From assembly GCF_025263265.1 (NCBI RefSeq), contig NZ_CP079869.1, forward strand, positions 1,922,001 to 1,986,000: a DNA stretch of 64,000 nt. Direction: 5' to 3'. Source of the stretch: Mycobacterium sp. SMC-4 (lineage in GTDB: Bacteria; Actinomycetota; Actinomycetes; Mycobacteriales; Mycobacteriaceae). This document shows positions 9,081-18,642 of the stretch, piece after piece. A model generated the notes under the pieces. It saw nothing but the letters and a program-made list of their open reading frames with translations, had not been told where the DNA came from and did not search any database. Within the stretch, counting starts at the first letter, position 1, and each line of letters begins with the position of its first letter. The position numbers were made by a program, and so were the translations under genes.

Positions 9081-9230
9081 CGGTCGCCTCCGTGATCGAT
9101 CGAATCCACACCCTGTCCGGCGGGGTACCCCCGCGCCGTAGCCCGTCCGTCCCAGGTTAGACGCAGCCGAACAGATGTGCTCTGATGCCGCTGAGGCATC
9201 CGTCACCGGATTTCGGGGATCGGCCCTTCG

Positions 9231-9241
9231 TCTGGCACAAT
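9231..9241 (+). promoter_or_regulatory. TCTGGCACAAT element upstream of rplS
   Basis: Second copy of the 11-mer found before rpsP. It lies in the 299-bp gap between the divergent lppW (start 9080) and rplS (start 9380). I see no other gene in the gap. The distance to the rplS start (138 bp) suggests a promoter followed by an untranslated leader, possibly an L19 autoregulatory leader. Confidence 0.35.
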
Positions 9242-9379
9242 TGGGCAGTTGTCTGTGCACGGCCGGAAACGGACGAGCCACCGCTCCGCCGCACGACCGC
9301 ACCCCAGACGCCCGACAAACCTACGGCTCTGCGCGTCAAGACGTCGCACGCAGCCGCGATCAGCAAGGAAGTGTCACCG

Positions 9380-9721
9380 ATGAACACGCTCGATTTCGTC
9401 GACCAGACGTCGTTGCGCGACGATGTCCCCGATTTCGGCCCCGGCGACACCCTCAACGTCCACGTCAAGGTCATCGAGGGCTCCAAGGAGCGCATCCAGG
9501 TCTTCAAGGGCGTTGTGATCCGCCGCCAGGGTGGCGGGGTGCGCGAGACATTCACCGTGCGCAAGGAGAGCTACGGCGTCGGTGTCGAGCGCACGTTCCC
9601 CGTGCACTCGCCCAACATCGACCACATCGATGTCGTCACCCGCGGCGACGTCCGCCGTGCGAAGCTCTACTACCTGCGTGAGCTGCGCGGCAAGAAAGCC
9701 AAGATCAAGGAAAAGCGCTGA
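9380..9721 (+). CDS. rplS: 50S ribosomal protein L19
   Basis: 113 residues. [74 protein letters not shown] and the basic tail [22 protein letters not shown] are all L19 signatures. L19 sits at the 30S-50S interface. ATG 9380 is chosen because it starts the conserved domain and follows AAGGAAG at 9365; the frame upstream is not L19-like. Followed by lepB and rnhB as in M. tuberculosis. Confidence 0.97.
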   Translation: MNTLDFVDQTSLRDDVPDFGPGDTLNVHVKVIEGSKERIQVFKGVVIRRQGGGVRETFTVRKESYGVGVERTFPVHSPNIDHIDVVTRGDVRRAKLYYLRELRGKKAKIKEKR

Positions 9722-9768
9722 CCTGCCTGCCGGCCGGGTCCAGGATGTCTGCTGACTAGTCTGACCTT

Positions 9769-10596
9769 GTGACCGGACCCGCCACGCCTGAGGATTCCCA
9801 GCCCGAGCACACCGCCGATCCCGCGGACGTTGATGCGTCGGCGCAGGACGAAAGGGACTCCGGCAAGAAGAAGGGCGGCGCGCTTCGCGAAGCCGCGATC
9901 CTGACCACCATCGCCGTGGTCCTGTACTACGTCATGCTGACGTTCATCGCGCGTCCGTACCTGATCCCGTCGGAGTCGATGGAGCCCACGCTGCACGGTT
10001 GTGAGGGCTGTGTCGGGGACCGGATCATGGTCGACAAGTTGAGCTATCACTTCACCTCGCCGCGACCCGGTGATGTGGTCGTGTTCAAGGGTCCGCCCAA
10101 CTGGAGTATCGGCTATCAGTCGATCCGTTCGGACAACCCGGCGATCCGCTGGATGCAGAACGCGCTGTCGGTGGTCGGATTCGTCCCACCGGACCAGAAC
10201 GATCTGGTCAAGCGCATCATCGCCGTGGGTGGTCAGACGGTGCAGTGCCGACTCGACACCGGGTTGACCGTCGACGGTAAGCCCCTCGACGAGCCCTACC
10301 TGGACCGCGACACCCTCAACGCCGACCCGGCTGTCTACCCGTGCCTGGGCAACGAGTTCGGCCCGGTCGAGGTTCCCCCGGACCGGCTGTGGGTGATGGG
10401 CGACAATCGCACCCATTCGGCGGACTCGCGCACCCATTGCGGCAACGATCCCGACGACGTGCAGCGTGGCCTGATTTGTACCGGTGACCCGATCCCCGGC
10501 ACCATTCCGGTGGAGAATGTCATCGGCAAGGCACAGTTCATCGCCTGGCCGCCGTCGCGGTGGGGTGGGGTGAGCTCGTTCAACCCGCAGACCTGA
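9769..10596 (+). CDS. lepB: Signal peptidase I
   Basis: 275-residue type I signal peptidase (S26). An acidic, lysine-rich cytosolic N-terminus precedes one membrane helix ([17 protein letters not shown], residues 44-60). The catalytic dyad is Ser70 in SESMEPTL and Lys148 in [10 protein letters not shown]; box D/E ([12 protein letters not shown]) is also present. It removes Sec and Tat signal peptides at the outer face of the membrane. The four Cys in CEGCVGD, VQCRL and HCGN are typical of mycobacterial LepB. Starts at GTG 9769; lies 47 bp after rplS. Confidence 0.96.
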   Translation: MTGPATPEDSQPEHTADPADVDASAQDERDSGKKKGGALREAAILTTIAVVLYYVMLTFIARPYLIPSESMEPTLHGCEGCVGDRIMVDKLSYHFTSPRPGDVVVFKGPPNWSIGYQSIRSDNPAIRWMQNALSVVGFVPPDQNDLVKRIIAVGGQTVQCRLDTGLTVDGKPLDEPYLDRDTLNADPAVYPCLGNEFGPVEVPPDRLWVMGDNRTHSADSRTHCGNDPDDVQRGLICTGDPIPGTIPVENVIGKAQFIAWPPSRWGGVSSFNPQT

Positions 10597-10612
10597 ACAG
10601 GAGGCCTCGGAC

Positions 10613-11395
10613 TTGCGTGCTGCGTGGCCACCGCGTGCGGTGATCCGCAAATCCTCGGGCTTGCGCACCCTGGAGTCGGCGTTGTACCGCGCCGGACTGG
10701 GCCCGGTGGCCGGTGTCGACGAGGTCGGGCGGGGCGCTTGCGCCGGACCGCTGGTCGTGGCCGCCTGTGTGCTCGGACCCAACCGGCTGGAGAGCCTGTC
10801 GGCGCTCGATGATTCCAAGAAGCTCGGCGAGGCCGAGCGGGAGAGGCTGTTTCCGCTGATCAGGCGGTATGCACTGGCCTACCATGTGGTCTTCATCCCG
10901 TCGGTGGAAGTGGACCGCCGCGGCGTGCACGTGGCCAATATCGAGGGGATGCGGCGGGCAATCGCGGGACTGCCGGTTCGGCCGGGTTATGTGCTCTCCG
11001 ACGGCTTCCGGGTGCCCGGTTTGCCGATGCCGTCGCTGCCGGTCGTGGGCGGCGACGCAGCGGCCGCCTGCATCGCGGCCGCAAGCGTGCTGGCCAAGGT
11101 GAGCCGCGACCGGCTGATGGTCAAGATGGACGACGAGCACCCCGGTTACGGGTTCGCCGAGCACAAGGGCTACAGCACCCGTGCTCACAGCGCTGCGCTG
11201 GCCGCACTCGGCCCGTCCCGTCAGCACCGGTACTCCTTCATCAACGTCCGCCGGCTGGTGGTGTGCGACGCGCAAGTCATTGGGTCGGCTGAGCTGGAAT
11301 GGGAACCCGGAGAGCATGCCGAACACGCGTGCGGGAAGATGAGCGCAATGGGGCCGATGGACTCCGACCGACATGAAGGACAGCTGAGCCGATGA
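10613..11395 (+). CDS. rnhB: Ribonuclease HII
   Basis: Cleaves RNA in RNA-DNA hybrids and initiates removal of misincorporated ribonucleotides. Catalytic acidic residues are Asp36 and Glu37 in [15 protein letters not shown]; further conserved parts are LDDSKKL, the [21 protein letters not shown] block (third Asp) and [14 protein letters not shown]. Starts at TTG 10613 with an excellent AGGAGG at 10599-10604. At 260 residues it carries a short acidic tail after the catalytic fold. The stop overlaps the next ATG (ATGA), implying translational coupling with the DUF2469 gene. Confidence 0.94.
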   Translation: MRAAWPPRAVIRKSSGLRTLESALYRAGLGPVAGVDEVGRGACAGPLVVAACVLGPNRLESLSALDDSKKLGEAERERLFPLIRRYALAYHVVFIPSVEVDRRGVHVANIEGMRRAIAGLPVRPGYVLSDGFRVPGLPMPSLPVVGGDAAAACIAAASVLAKVSRDRLMVKMDDEHPGYGFAEHKGYSTRAHSAALAALGPSRQHRYSFINVRRLVVCDAQVIGSAELEWEPGEHAEHACGKMSAMGPMDSDRHEGQLSR

Positions 11396-11697
11396 GTGCC
11401 GAGGATCTCGAGAAGTACGAAACCGAGATGGAGCTCTCGCTCTACCGCGAGTACAAGGACATCGTCGGACAGTTCAGCTACGTCGTCGAAACCGAGCGGC
11501 GCTTTTACCTGGCCAACAGTGTCGAACTGTTGCCTCGCAACGCCGACGGCGAGGTCTACTTCGAGCTCCGACTCGGGGATGCGTGGGTGTGGGACATGTA
11601 CCGGCCGGCGCGCTTCGTCAAGCACGTGCGGGTCATCACGTTCAAGGACGTCAACATCGAAGAGGTCGAGAAGCCCGAGCTGCGGCTGCCGGAGTAG
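11392..11697 (+). CDS. DUF2469 family protein (Rv2901c-like)
   Basis: 101-residue acidic protein, [25 protein letters not shown]... to [12 protein letters not shown], of a family found almost only in Actinobacteria and nearly always directly after rnhB. No catalytic motif is evident; the composition suggests a small soluble alpha/beta protein. The 4-bp overlap with rnhB indicates co-translation. The following 271 bp up to the secreted-protein gene contain nothing I can identify. Confidence 0.88.
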   Translation: MSAEDLEKYETEMELSLYREYKDIVGQFSYVVETERRFYLANSVELLPRNADGEVYFELRLGDAWVWDMYRPARFVKHVRVITFKDVNIEEVEKPELRLPE

Positions 11698-11968
11698 TCG
11701 TGCATCCCGGCGAACCCATGTGGGCGGCGCGGACGGTCGCCTCAGAGTGCCGACGACGCCCGGAGACGGTGCCGCTGAGGCGTCCTGCCTCGAATGAGTC
11801 AATGCCGTGCCGCCGTCAATCCATCACTCGGATGGCTCGCGACGTCGCGCTGGACTGGCTGCACGGAATCGACGCGACCTATCGCGTGGCTGCATCTGCC
11901 AACCACGTTGCCGCGACACGTGTTTGAGTGACGCAACCAAAGGTCGGCCGTGGACGTGGTTCAGCAAC

Positions 11969-12475
11969 TCATCGTCGGGTGACGGTCAGGGGCATGCGCA
12001 CATTCATCCACCTGTTCACCCCGCACGCACCGCTGGGACCGATCGTCTCGTCGAAGCCGACCATGCGATCCAATCGCTCCGGCACGTCGAATCGACGAGC
12101 CCAGAAGGTGAACGACTGGGTGCCGTCAGCTGTGGTGCCATCCGGACACTTGAGCCAGCCGGGGATCACCCGCGTGGCCCGCCAACGCTGGCTCAGATAG
12201 ACCAGAGGGGCAGACCACCCCTGGTCGCTGACGAGTGTTCCGGTGCAGTCCTGAAAGCTTGTGCACGACGACGTCAGGGTCCACACGCTGGTCACGCTCG
12301 GGCGTGGCTCGAAGCGTTCGCGGGTCTTGGACCACTGGCCGTCGGAGAACGCCACGAAGGTGCCGTTGAGTGCGACGTCGTTGGGCCCCGCGTCGGCGGG
12401 TGCCGCAGCGGCGATAGCCGCGGCCGACATGACCACGGCGGACGCAACGCTCAGCGTCCTGCGCGCGGTCATCAT
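11969..12475 (-). CDS. Mce-operon-associated secreted protein
   Basis: 168 residues from ATG 12475 (MMTARRTLSVASAVV). A signal peptide ends near AAPADAGPNDVALNG. The mature part (LNGTFVAFSDGQWSKT, SSCTSFQDCTGTLVSDQGW, CPDGTTADG, GPSGACGVNRW) has four or more Cys, probably disulfide-bonded outside the membrane, and resembles small secreted proteins that close some mycobacterial mce operons. The start overlaps the mceF stop by 4 bp (ATGA), so it is the last gene of the operon. Its function is unknown; a role as an Mce accessory or substrate-binding factor is inferred from context. Confidence 0.8.
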   Translation of the reverse strand: MMTARRTLSVASAVVMSAAAIAAAAPADAGPNDVALNGTFVAFSDGQWSKTRERFEPRPSVTSVWTLTSSCTSFQDCTGTLVSDQGWSAPLVYLSQRWRATRVIPGWLKCPDGTTADGTQSFTFWARRFDVPERLDRMVGFDETIGPSGACGVNRWMNVRMPLTVTRR

Positions 12476-14061
12476 CGAGTGGCCCCCGACGCCGGCGGCA
12501 GAACAAGCTCCTGCCACGTGCGGACCCGCCCGCCCTCGGCGAGGTTCGTCTGCGAAAACACGTGGCCATCGGGGCCGGCGACTGCTCCTGAAGCGGGGTC
12601 GTAGGGGGCGATTGCGAGCGGCGGTCTTGCATCCGATGCGTTCCCGAAGCTGCTCGGGGCGGCCGCCTGTGGAAGGACTGGGTTGTCCGGCCGGATCGGC
12701 GGCGGAGGCGCGGCGGGTGCCGGAGGTGCGCCCGGACCCGGCGATGCGCCGGGCGGCAGAGGCGTTCCCGTGATGGGTCCGAAGATCCGCTCGTCCTCGT
12801 TCACCCGGCTATCCGGCGGAACTCCCTGGCCCACCAGGTTGGGATCGAACGGTCCCGGGCCCAGCGCATGCTCACGAGCCGCCAGCGGCTTGTACGGCTC
12901 GTCGCTCTTGCAGATCTCGACAGTGGGCGCGTACTTGCCGGGCTTGTCCATGCAAGGCGTGTTCCGGACACCGCGCACGGAAATCGGCGAGTCCTGCGGA
13001 AGCTTGCAGTAGAGACCGTCGGGGGTGTCCAACGTGGTGGTGTCGGCCGGATTGCGCCGCTGCGAGGCCGGGAGGAATCCCACCGTGCACGCCGGAGGGT
13101 CGTCGACCGAAATCCGGAAGTCCCCGACGGGGATGCCGGTCGCATTGTTGTCGCCGACTGCGGCCTGGTACATGGCCGTCAACGGTGGCAGCAGCACCAG
13201 AAGCTGCTTCAGGCCGGGATGGTAGGTCACGGCCACCTGGCTCAGCGAGCCCATGTTGGCCAATAACACAGGGAGGGTGGGCTGCACCTGTTGGAGCAAC
13301 TGCGAAACCTCCTCTGCTGCAGACGGTCCCGTCTCCAGCACAGTGCGAAGATCGGGGTCGTTGGCCGCCACTTGTCGACTTACCGAAGCCAGCCTCGCCG
13401 CCCAGGTTCGCAGCGCATCGGAAGTGGCCACCTGTCCTTCCAAGAAGGGTTGGGCGTCCTCGACCAACTGCGCCGTGCGTCCGGATGTGCGATCGAGTTC
13501 AGCGGCGAGGCGTGCGGTGGAATCAGTCAGAGACTGCAGATCGCTCCCCGCACCGTTGAAGGCGAGAAAGGTCTCGTCGAGCAGTGTGCCCAGATTTTCG
13601 GTGGGCACGCTGGCGATCAAGCCGCTGACCCGGTCGAGCATGGGTGCCACTCGTTTCGGCACGGTGACGTCCGACGCCGGGATCACCGATCCCTCGCTGA
13701 GGTAGGGGCCGTCCTCGCTGTCCGGTTGCAGATCGACGTACTGCTCGCCCACGGCCGACACGCTGCGTACCTGGACCCGCAGATCCGAAGGTACCCGGGG
13801 AGACGTGGTCAGGGACAGGGTCGCGACGGCTCCATCAGCATTCACATCGACGTCGGTTACTTTCCCGATCTGGACACCGCGGTAGGTGACGTTGGCGAAG
13901 CGGTAGAGGCCGCCCGCGTCGGGCATGTTCATTGTCACCGCAATGCGCCCGACCCCGAGCAACGTGGGCACTTTGAGGTATTGCACGACAAGGACGCTCA
14001 TCCCGACCACCGAGGCGATGGTGAACAGTGTGAGCTGAATCCTGACGAAACGGGTGAGCAT
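12472..14061 (-). CDS. mceF: Mce family protein, MceF position
   Basis: 529 residues. One N-terminal membrane helix (LTLFTIASVVGMSVLVVQYL) anchors the protein; the MlaD/MCE domain follows (AGGLYRFANVTYRGVQIGKVTDV...VRSVSAVGEQYVDLQP) and then a long helical MCE_C region with many QL/LL repeats that forms the needle of the hexameric transporter. A proline-rich disordered tail (PPGASPGPGAPPAPAAPPP) occupies about residues 440-475. Mce complexes carry lipids across the periplasm to a YrbE permease. TGATG overlap with mceE. Confidence 0.94.
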   Translation of the reverse strand: MLTRFVRIQLTLFTIASVVGMSVLVVQYLKVPTLLGVGRIAVTMNMPDAGGLYRFANVTYRGVQIGKVTDVDVNADGAVATLSLTTSPRVPSDLRVQVRSVSAVGEQYVDLQPDSEDGPYLSEGSVIPASDVTVPKRVAPMLDRVSGLIASVPTENLGTLLDETFLAFNGAGSDLQSLTDSTARLAAELDRTSGRTAQLVEDAQPFLEGQVATSDALRTWAARLASVSRQVAANDPDLRTVLETGPSAAEEVSQLLQQVQPTLPVLLANMGSLSQVAVTYHPGLKQLLVLLPPLTAMYQAAVGDNNATGIPVGDFRISVDDPPACTVGFLPASQRRNPADTTTLDTPDGLYCKLPQDSPISVRGVRNTPCMDKPGKYAPTVEICKSDEPYKPLAAREHALGPGPFDPNLVGQGVPPDSRVNEDERIFGPITGTPLPPGASPGPGAPPAPAAPPPPIRPDNPVLPQAAAPSSFGNASDARPPLAIAPYDPASGAVAGPDGHVFSQTNLAEGGRVRTWQELVLPPASGATR

Positions 14062-15212
14062 CAGGGATTCGCCTGTGTCTCTGGGGGAAGCCGATCGGGT
14101 CCCATGACCCCCGGCGGCAGTGCGACGGCCTCTCCGAGCGGGTTTTTCGAATAGAACCTCTCGTAACCGGGATCGCCGGGGGCGGGAACGAGTGGGGCAT
14201 TGGGGTCGGCGAACGACGTGCCCGACAGCAGGCCACGCCGGAAGCGGCTGAGCGTGAGATCGACAGTGACGAAGAGGTTCAAGTAATCGCCTCGCATACC
14301 CCGGTCGATGAGATTCTGATTCAGCGGGAACGTCGTGGCGAAGGCCAGGGCGGTGGCGATGTCGGGCCCGATGTCGTTCAGCGCGGCGAGGACCGGGCCG
14401 AGGTGGCCGAGATTGGTGACGAGGTCGGCTTTGGTGTCTGCGACGACTTTGGTGGCGGTGTCGCTGAACGTGCGCAACGCATCGAGCGCCGCGGTGAGTG
14501 CGGGTCGCTGCTCACGAAGGATGTCCAGCGCAGGCTGGATCTCGCGCAGCGCCGTGGCTAGGGTGTCTCGTTGCTGGGCCAAGGTGCCGGCGAACCGGTT
14601 CAACTCGGAGACGGTGGAGATGATGTCTTCGCGTTGGTCGTCAAGGGTGCCGACGAAGGTGTCGAGGTTGCTCATCAGCTCGCGAATGTCGTCGGTGCGC
14701 CCACTGAATGCGTTGTTCAACGAATGAACGATGTCACCGATTTGACCCAGCCCGCCGGCGTTCACGACGGTCGAGAGTGCTGCGAGCGTCTGTTCGGTCG
14801 ATGGATAGGCAGACGAGCGCTCCAGCGGAATCACGGATCCGGGCTGGAGTTTGGCATCGCGTTGGCCGTTGGGCGCGGTGAGCTGAAGGTTCATCGACCC
14901 GAGTAGGCTCGTCTGTCCCACGGCTGCGGTTGCATCCGCGGGAACGTGCACTCCTGGGACGATGGTGATCTCGACCTCGGCGTGGCGGTCGACGACACCG
15001 ATCCGGCGCACACTGCCCACCACCACGTCGTTCATGAGGACTGGTGAATTCGGTTCCAACGTTCCGACATTGAGCAGCTCGACTGTGTAGGTCGATGCTC
15101 CCGCGCCGTGCCCGACGGTCCCGGGGAGAGGTAGTGAATTGACTCCTCCGAAACCGCATGCTGTGGCGACCGTCGTCAGCATCGCGATGGGGACGATATG
15201 GCGGACCCTCAC
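14061..15212 (-). CDS. mceE: Mce family lipoprotein, MceE position
   Basis: 383 residues starting at GTG 15212, which overlaps the mceD stop (GTGA). The frame stays open upstream but those codons lie inside mceD. The signal peptide MLTTVATAC gives lipidated Cys19, the feature that distinguishes MceE (LprK/LprL-like) from the other subunits. The MCE domain (YTVELLNVGTLEPNSPVLMNDVVVGSVRRIGV...VGQTSLLGSMNLQL) precedes a coiled helical tail. It is expected to anchor one side of the Mce hexamer in the outer leaflet of the inner membrane. Confidence 0.93.
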   Translation of the reverse strand: MRVRHIVPIAMLTTVATACGFGGVNSLPLPGTVGHGAGASTYTVELLNVGTLEPNSPVLMNDVVVGSVRRIGVVDRHAEVEITIVPGVHVPADATAAVGQTSLLGSMNLQLTAPNGQRDAKLQPGSVIPLERSSAYPSTEQTLAALSTVVNAGGLGQIGDIVHSLNNAFSGRTDDIRELMSNLDTFVGTLDDQREDIISTVSELNRFAGTLAQQRDTLATALREIQPALDILREQRPALTAALDALRTFSDTATKVVADTKADLVTNLGHLGPVLAALNDIGPDIATALAFATTFPLNQNLIDRGMRGDYLNLFVTVDLTLSRFRRGLLSGTSFADPNAPLVPAPGDPGYERFYSKNPLGEAVALPPGVMGPDRLPPETQANP

Positions 15213-16534
15213 GGTGTTGGCCTTTCGGCAGGTAGGAGGACTTGCGGCAACGTGGGTGTGCCCTGCGAAGTGGGAGCGTCCGGCGGTGGGGGAGCGTCCG
15301 GCGGCGGAGGAGGTTGATCGGCGTATGCCGAGTCTGACGGCGAGACGGGCATCGGTCCCGACCGGGTGCCCGGGCCCCCGGGCCGCAGCGCGGGGTCGGT
15401 GTAGATCAGCTTCGATTCCGGCGGGACCGAGGTGAGCAGCGGGTTGACCGGGAAGGGTAGGTAGTTGAAGTTGATGCGGTTGAACGCCGGACCCAGGGAT
15501 TGGGCGCACAGCTTGCTGGTCGTAGGAGCGGTGACGTTCTCCAGGGCAGAGATCATCCCGCACAGGAAAGCTTGAGGGTCGGCCATGTTCTTGAGCACGA
15601 ACACTCCGGTTGCACCCCCGACCCGGGGGTCCATCATGTTGTACGAGTTGGCGATCGCGTTGGGCGCGACATGGAGAACCTGCTCGAGATCTTCCTGCTG
15701 ATTCACCACGATCTGCGTGAGGTCGGTCAACCGCCGCACTTGGTCGACAGCCTGGTCACGGGTACCGGTAACGAAGCGACGGACGTCGGCCACGGCGACC
15801 GACAGATTCTTCAGCGCGGCATCGAGATCGCTTCGCCCACCGTCGAGAACGCTGGTCAGTGTCGCGAACCGACCCTGAAACTGGACAATCTGCTCGTTGG
15901 CCTGGCGCAGCACTGCGACGAAGGTCTGAAGGTTCTCCAGGATCTGACCGATGTCACCGCTGCCGTCGGCGAGGATCCTGCTGACCGACGACAGTTCATG
16001 CAGCGTGTCGCGCAGCTTCTGGCCGTTGTCTTCCATGGCGCCTGCCGCGCTGTCGATGAAGCGGCCGATCGAACTGGTGTTCAGACCTGCTTGCGGTCCG
16101 AGATCTGTTGCCAGACGAGTCAATTGCTCCTTGATCTCATCCCACTCGACAGGCACTGCGGTGCGATCGATCGGGATGGTGCTGTGGTCGGCCATCACCG
16201 GGCCGCCGGAGTATGCGGTCAGCTGAACGAAGCGCGCGGACACCAGGTTGGGGGCGACTACGACGGCCTTGGCATTCGCGGGCACCCGCACCCCGTGGTC
16301 GACCTCGAGGGTCAACTTGACATGTTTTCCGGCCGGCTGGATCTCTGCGATGGATCCCACCGGTACGCCGGCGATGCGGACCTCATCGCCGGCGTAGATC
16401 GCGCGAGCGGAGGAGAACGTGGCGACGATGGTCGCGGGTGCGAATAGATGGCGCACCAGCAGGAAACCGCCCGCCGACACGGACAGTGCAATCAGTACGA
16501 GGGCGATGACCAGGGCTTGCAGGCGGCGGGTCAC
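15209..16534 (-). CDS. mceD: Mce family protein, MceD position
   Basis: 441 residues. N-terminal transmembrane helix (ALVIALVLIALSVSAGGFLLV), MCE domain (ATFSSARAIYAGDEVRIAGVPVGSIAEIQPAGKHVKLTLEV...VSARFVQLT), helical MCE_C part, and a disordered C-terminus rich in Pro and Asp (PPPPPDAPPPPDAPTSQG), which is the usual MceD ending. It forms one subunit of the heterohexameric lipid channel. Four-base overlaps with mceC and mceE show tight translational coupling. Confidence 0.94.
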   Translation of the reverse strand: MTRRLQALVIALVLIALSVSAGGFLLVRHLFAPATIVATFSSARAIYAGDEVRIAGVPVGSIAEIQPAGKHVKLTLEVDHGVRVPANAKAVVVAPNLVSARFVQLTAYSGGPVMADHSTIPIDRTAVPVEWDEIKEQLTRLATDLGPQAGLNTSSIGRFIDSAAGAMEDNGQKLRDTLHELSSVSRILADGSGDIGQILENLQTFVAVLRQANEQIVQFQGRFATLTSVLDGGRSDLDAALKNLSVAVADVRRFVTGTRDQAVDQVRRLTDLTQIVVNQQEDLEQVLHVAPNAIANSYNMMDPRVGGATGVFVLKNMADPQAFLCGMISALENVTAPTTSKLCAQSLGPAFNRINFNYLPFPVNPLLTSVPPESKLIYTDPALRPGGPGTRSGPMPVSPSDSAYADQPPPPPDAPPPPDAPTSQGTPTLPQVLLPAERPTP

Positions 16535-17613
16535 CGTGGTGGCTCCGGAATACCGTTGTACGGGAACGGAAATTCGGCGCGAGGGCCGACGTCGTCGGGC
16601 GGCTGGCCGGCATCTACTCCGCGCCGGAAACCGAAGGCGTAGTCCAGAAAAGGTTGCAGAAACGGCGGCAGATCGAGGTTGGGGATGTACGCGCTGTAGT
16701 AGGGACCATTGGAGACGGTTTCGCCGAGCGTGGTCATGTACTTCGCGAACCGGGGCAGCGCAACGGCAATGTTGTCTCGCTGGCGTTGCAGCATGTCGAT
16801 TGTGGAATTCAGGCGGTCCAGTGTGGGAGCAAGTTCGGCCTCGTTGTCGGCGACCAGACCTGATATCTCGCGCGCCAACACCGACGTATTGGCGAGCAGT
16901 TCGACGATGGCGCTTCGGCGTCGGGACAGCATGTCCACGAGTTCGTTGGCACTGAGTATCAGCGCGGCGACCTGATTGCTGCGCTGCGCCAGAATTTCTG
17001 TCACCTCGCGTCCGCTCGTGAACAGCCCTGCCAGTGCGGTGTTCCGTTCCTCGAGGGCCGCAGAAATCCGGGTCAGCCCGTCGAATGTCGGTCCCAGCTG
17101 CGGCGCGATCTGGTCGATGGCGTCAGACAGGGTGTCCAAGGCTTGGTTGACGTCCCCGGTGTCGGTGGCCGCCACGTTCGTGGTGAGCTCGCCGACAGCC
17201 TCGGTGAGTGAGTAGGGAGCGAACGTCCGACTGATCGGAATGACAGACAGGGGGCGCAGCAGGTCATCGCCTGCCGATTCCAGCGTCAGCGTGCGCTCAC
17301 CGAGCAGTGTGCCGGTTCGGATGTGCGCCGTTGTCTGCGAGCCCAGGGTCACACCGGATTTGACGACGAAGCTGATCACCGCGTTCGGATCCTGCAGGGT
17401 GATCGCGGTGACCTTGCCGACCGCCATCCCGGCGACAGTCACGTCGTTGCCCGTTGCCAGGCCGCCGGCGTCGACGAACACCGCCTGGTAACGAATGCCC
17501 GTCGCCCAGGCGGCGAGGCGTTCGGGAGCAAGCCCGACGGCTATCACCAGAACGGTGAGCACCACGCCGATCACGCCCGCACGGATGAGATGGCGTCCGC
17601 GGTACTTCAGCAT
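16531..17613 (-). CDS. mceC: Mce family protein, MceC position
   Basis: 360 residues: basic N-terminus, membrane helix (AGVIGVVLTVLVIAVGLAP), MCE domain (YQAVFVDAGGLATGNDVTVAGMAVGKVTAITL...HIRTGTLLGERTLTLES) and an extended helical region with repeated LA/LL heptads, ending FPYNGIPEPPR. The domain order and the proline-rich end are typical of MceC. Begins directly after the mceB stop. Confidence 0.94.
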   Translation of the reverse strand: MLKYRGRHLIRAGVIGVVLTVLVIAVGLAPERLAAWATGIRYQAVFVDAGGLATGNDVTVAGMAVGKVTAITLQDPNAVISFVVKSGVTLGSQTTAHIRTGTLLGERTLTLESAGDDLLRPLSVIPISRTFAPYSLTEAVGELTTNVAATDTGDVNQALDTLSDAIDQIAPQLGPTFDGLTRISAALEERNTALAGLFTSGREVTEILAQRSNQVAALILSANELVDMLSRRRSAIVELLANTSVLAREISGLVADNEAELAPTLDRLNSTIDMLQRQRDNIAVALPRFAKYMTTLGETVSNGPYYSAYIPNLDLPPFLQPFLDYAFGFRRGVDAGQPPDDVGPRAEFPFPYNGIPEPPR

Positions 17614-18642
17614 CTAGTTCTCCTCACACCGACCCCCGTCCTGTCGGAAGACTGGGAACTGGGCGGTGCGGCCCTGCAGGTCGGTGACGCGCACCGCCAG
17701 TGAGCAGATGTAGTAGTTCACGAAGCTGCCGTAAGAGCCGAGCCGGGCCAGCTTGCGGTAGTTCTCGGGTGCTTTCACCAGCGCTGTCTCGATACGATCC
17801 TTCTTGTCATCGATGTTGGGCGCCAGCCTCGTCAGCTCGTCGACGGCGCCGGCCAGCGGCGGACGCGCCTCGGTTAATAGATCGGCCAGCGATGCAGTTC
17901 CCGCGTTGAGTGAGTCAATGGCTGCCCCGATGGGTTCGCGATCGCCGGCGAGTTCGGTGACCAACCGCTGTAGTCGGTCGATCGCTCCCGAGAACTCGGT
18001 GCCCTCATCGGACAGGGTCGCCAGCGTCGTCTGAAGATTGTCGATGAGTTGTTGTACGACTTCCCGCTTGTCTCCAAGCGCCTGCGTGAAAGACGACGTA
18101 CGCGAAAGCAGCGACGTCATCGTCGGGCCCTGACCCTGGACGATCTGGACCAGCGAAACGGCCAGTGCGTTGACGTCCTGGGCGTTCAGTCCGCGGATGA
18201 CCGGCTTCAGCCCGCCCAGGAGCACGTCGAGGTCGAGCGCGGGTGCGGTCTGTGTCTTGGGGATCGTCGATCCTGGCGTGAGGATCGCGGAGCTTCCCTG
18301 GCCGTCGACGAGATCGAGATAGCGGTCGCCGACGAGGTTGAGATAGCGCACCGCTACGGTGGTGCCTGCTGTGAGGGCTATCTCGCGGTCGGTGTCGAAG
18401 GTGACCACAACGGTGTGATCGGGCTGCATCACGAGTCGGTTGACGCTGCCCACCTGTACGCCGGCGAAGCGGACAGTGTCACCCGCCTTGAGTTTGGATA
18501 CGTCGGTGAAGATTGCCGAGTATGTGTTCGTGGTCGCCGAACGGTAGTTGCCGAACACTGCGAAGAGGCACGCGGTCAGAAATGCGGTGATCATTGTGAA
18601 GATCGCGAACTTGACGATCGTCGAATTCCCGCGCTGCCTCAT
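17614..18642 (-). CDS. mceB: Mce family protein, MceB position
   Basis: 342 residues. The N-terminal helix (FAIFTMITAFLTACLFAVFGNY) is followed by the MCE domain (YSAIFTDVSKLKAGDTVRFAGVQVGSVNRLV...VRYLNLVGDRYLDLV), then the helical needle region, and the C-terminal CSLAVRVTDLQGRTAQFPVFRQDGGRC typical of MceB proteins. It overlaps mceA by 4 bp and abuts mceC without a gap. Confidence 0.94.
   Translation of the reverse strand: MRQRGNSTIVKFAIFTMITAFLTACLFAVFGNYRSATTNTYSAIFTDVSKLKAGDTVRFAGVQVGSVNRLVMQPDHTVVVTFDTDREIALTAGTTVAVRYLNLVGDRYLDLVDGQGSSAILTPGSTIPKTQTAPALDLDVLLGGLKPVIRGLNAQDVNALAVSLVQIVQGQGPTMTSLLSRTSSFTQALGDKREVVQQLIDNLQTTLATLSDEGTEFSGAIDRLQRLVTELAGDREPIGAAIDSLNAGTASLADLLTEARPPLAGAVDELTRLAPNIDDKKDRIETALVKAPENYRKLARLGSYGSFVNYYICSLAVRVTDLQGRTAQFPVFRQDGGRCEEN

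Noticed and set aside
8082..9095. 337-codon plus-strand open frame opposite lppW
   Set aside because: The minus strand encodes a lipoprotein with signal peptide and SxxK motif; the plus frame has low-complexity Gly/Arg/Asp content and no start context.
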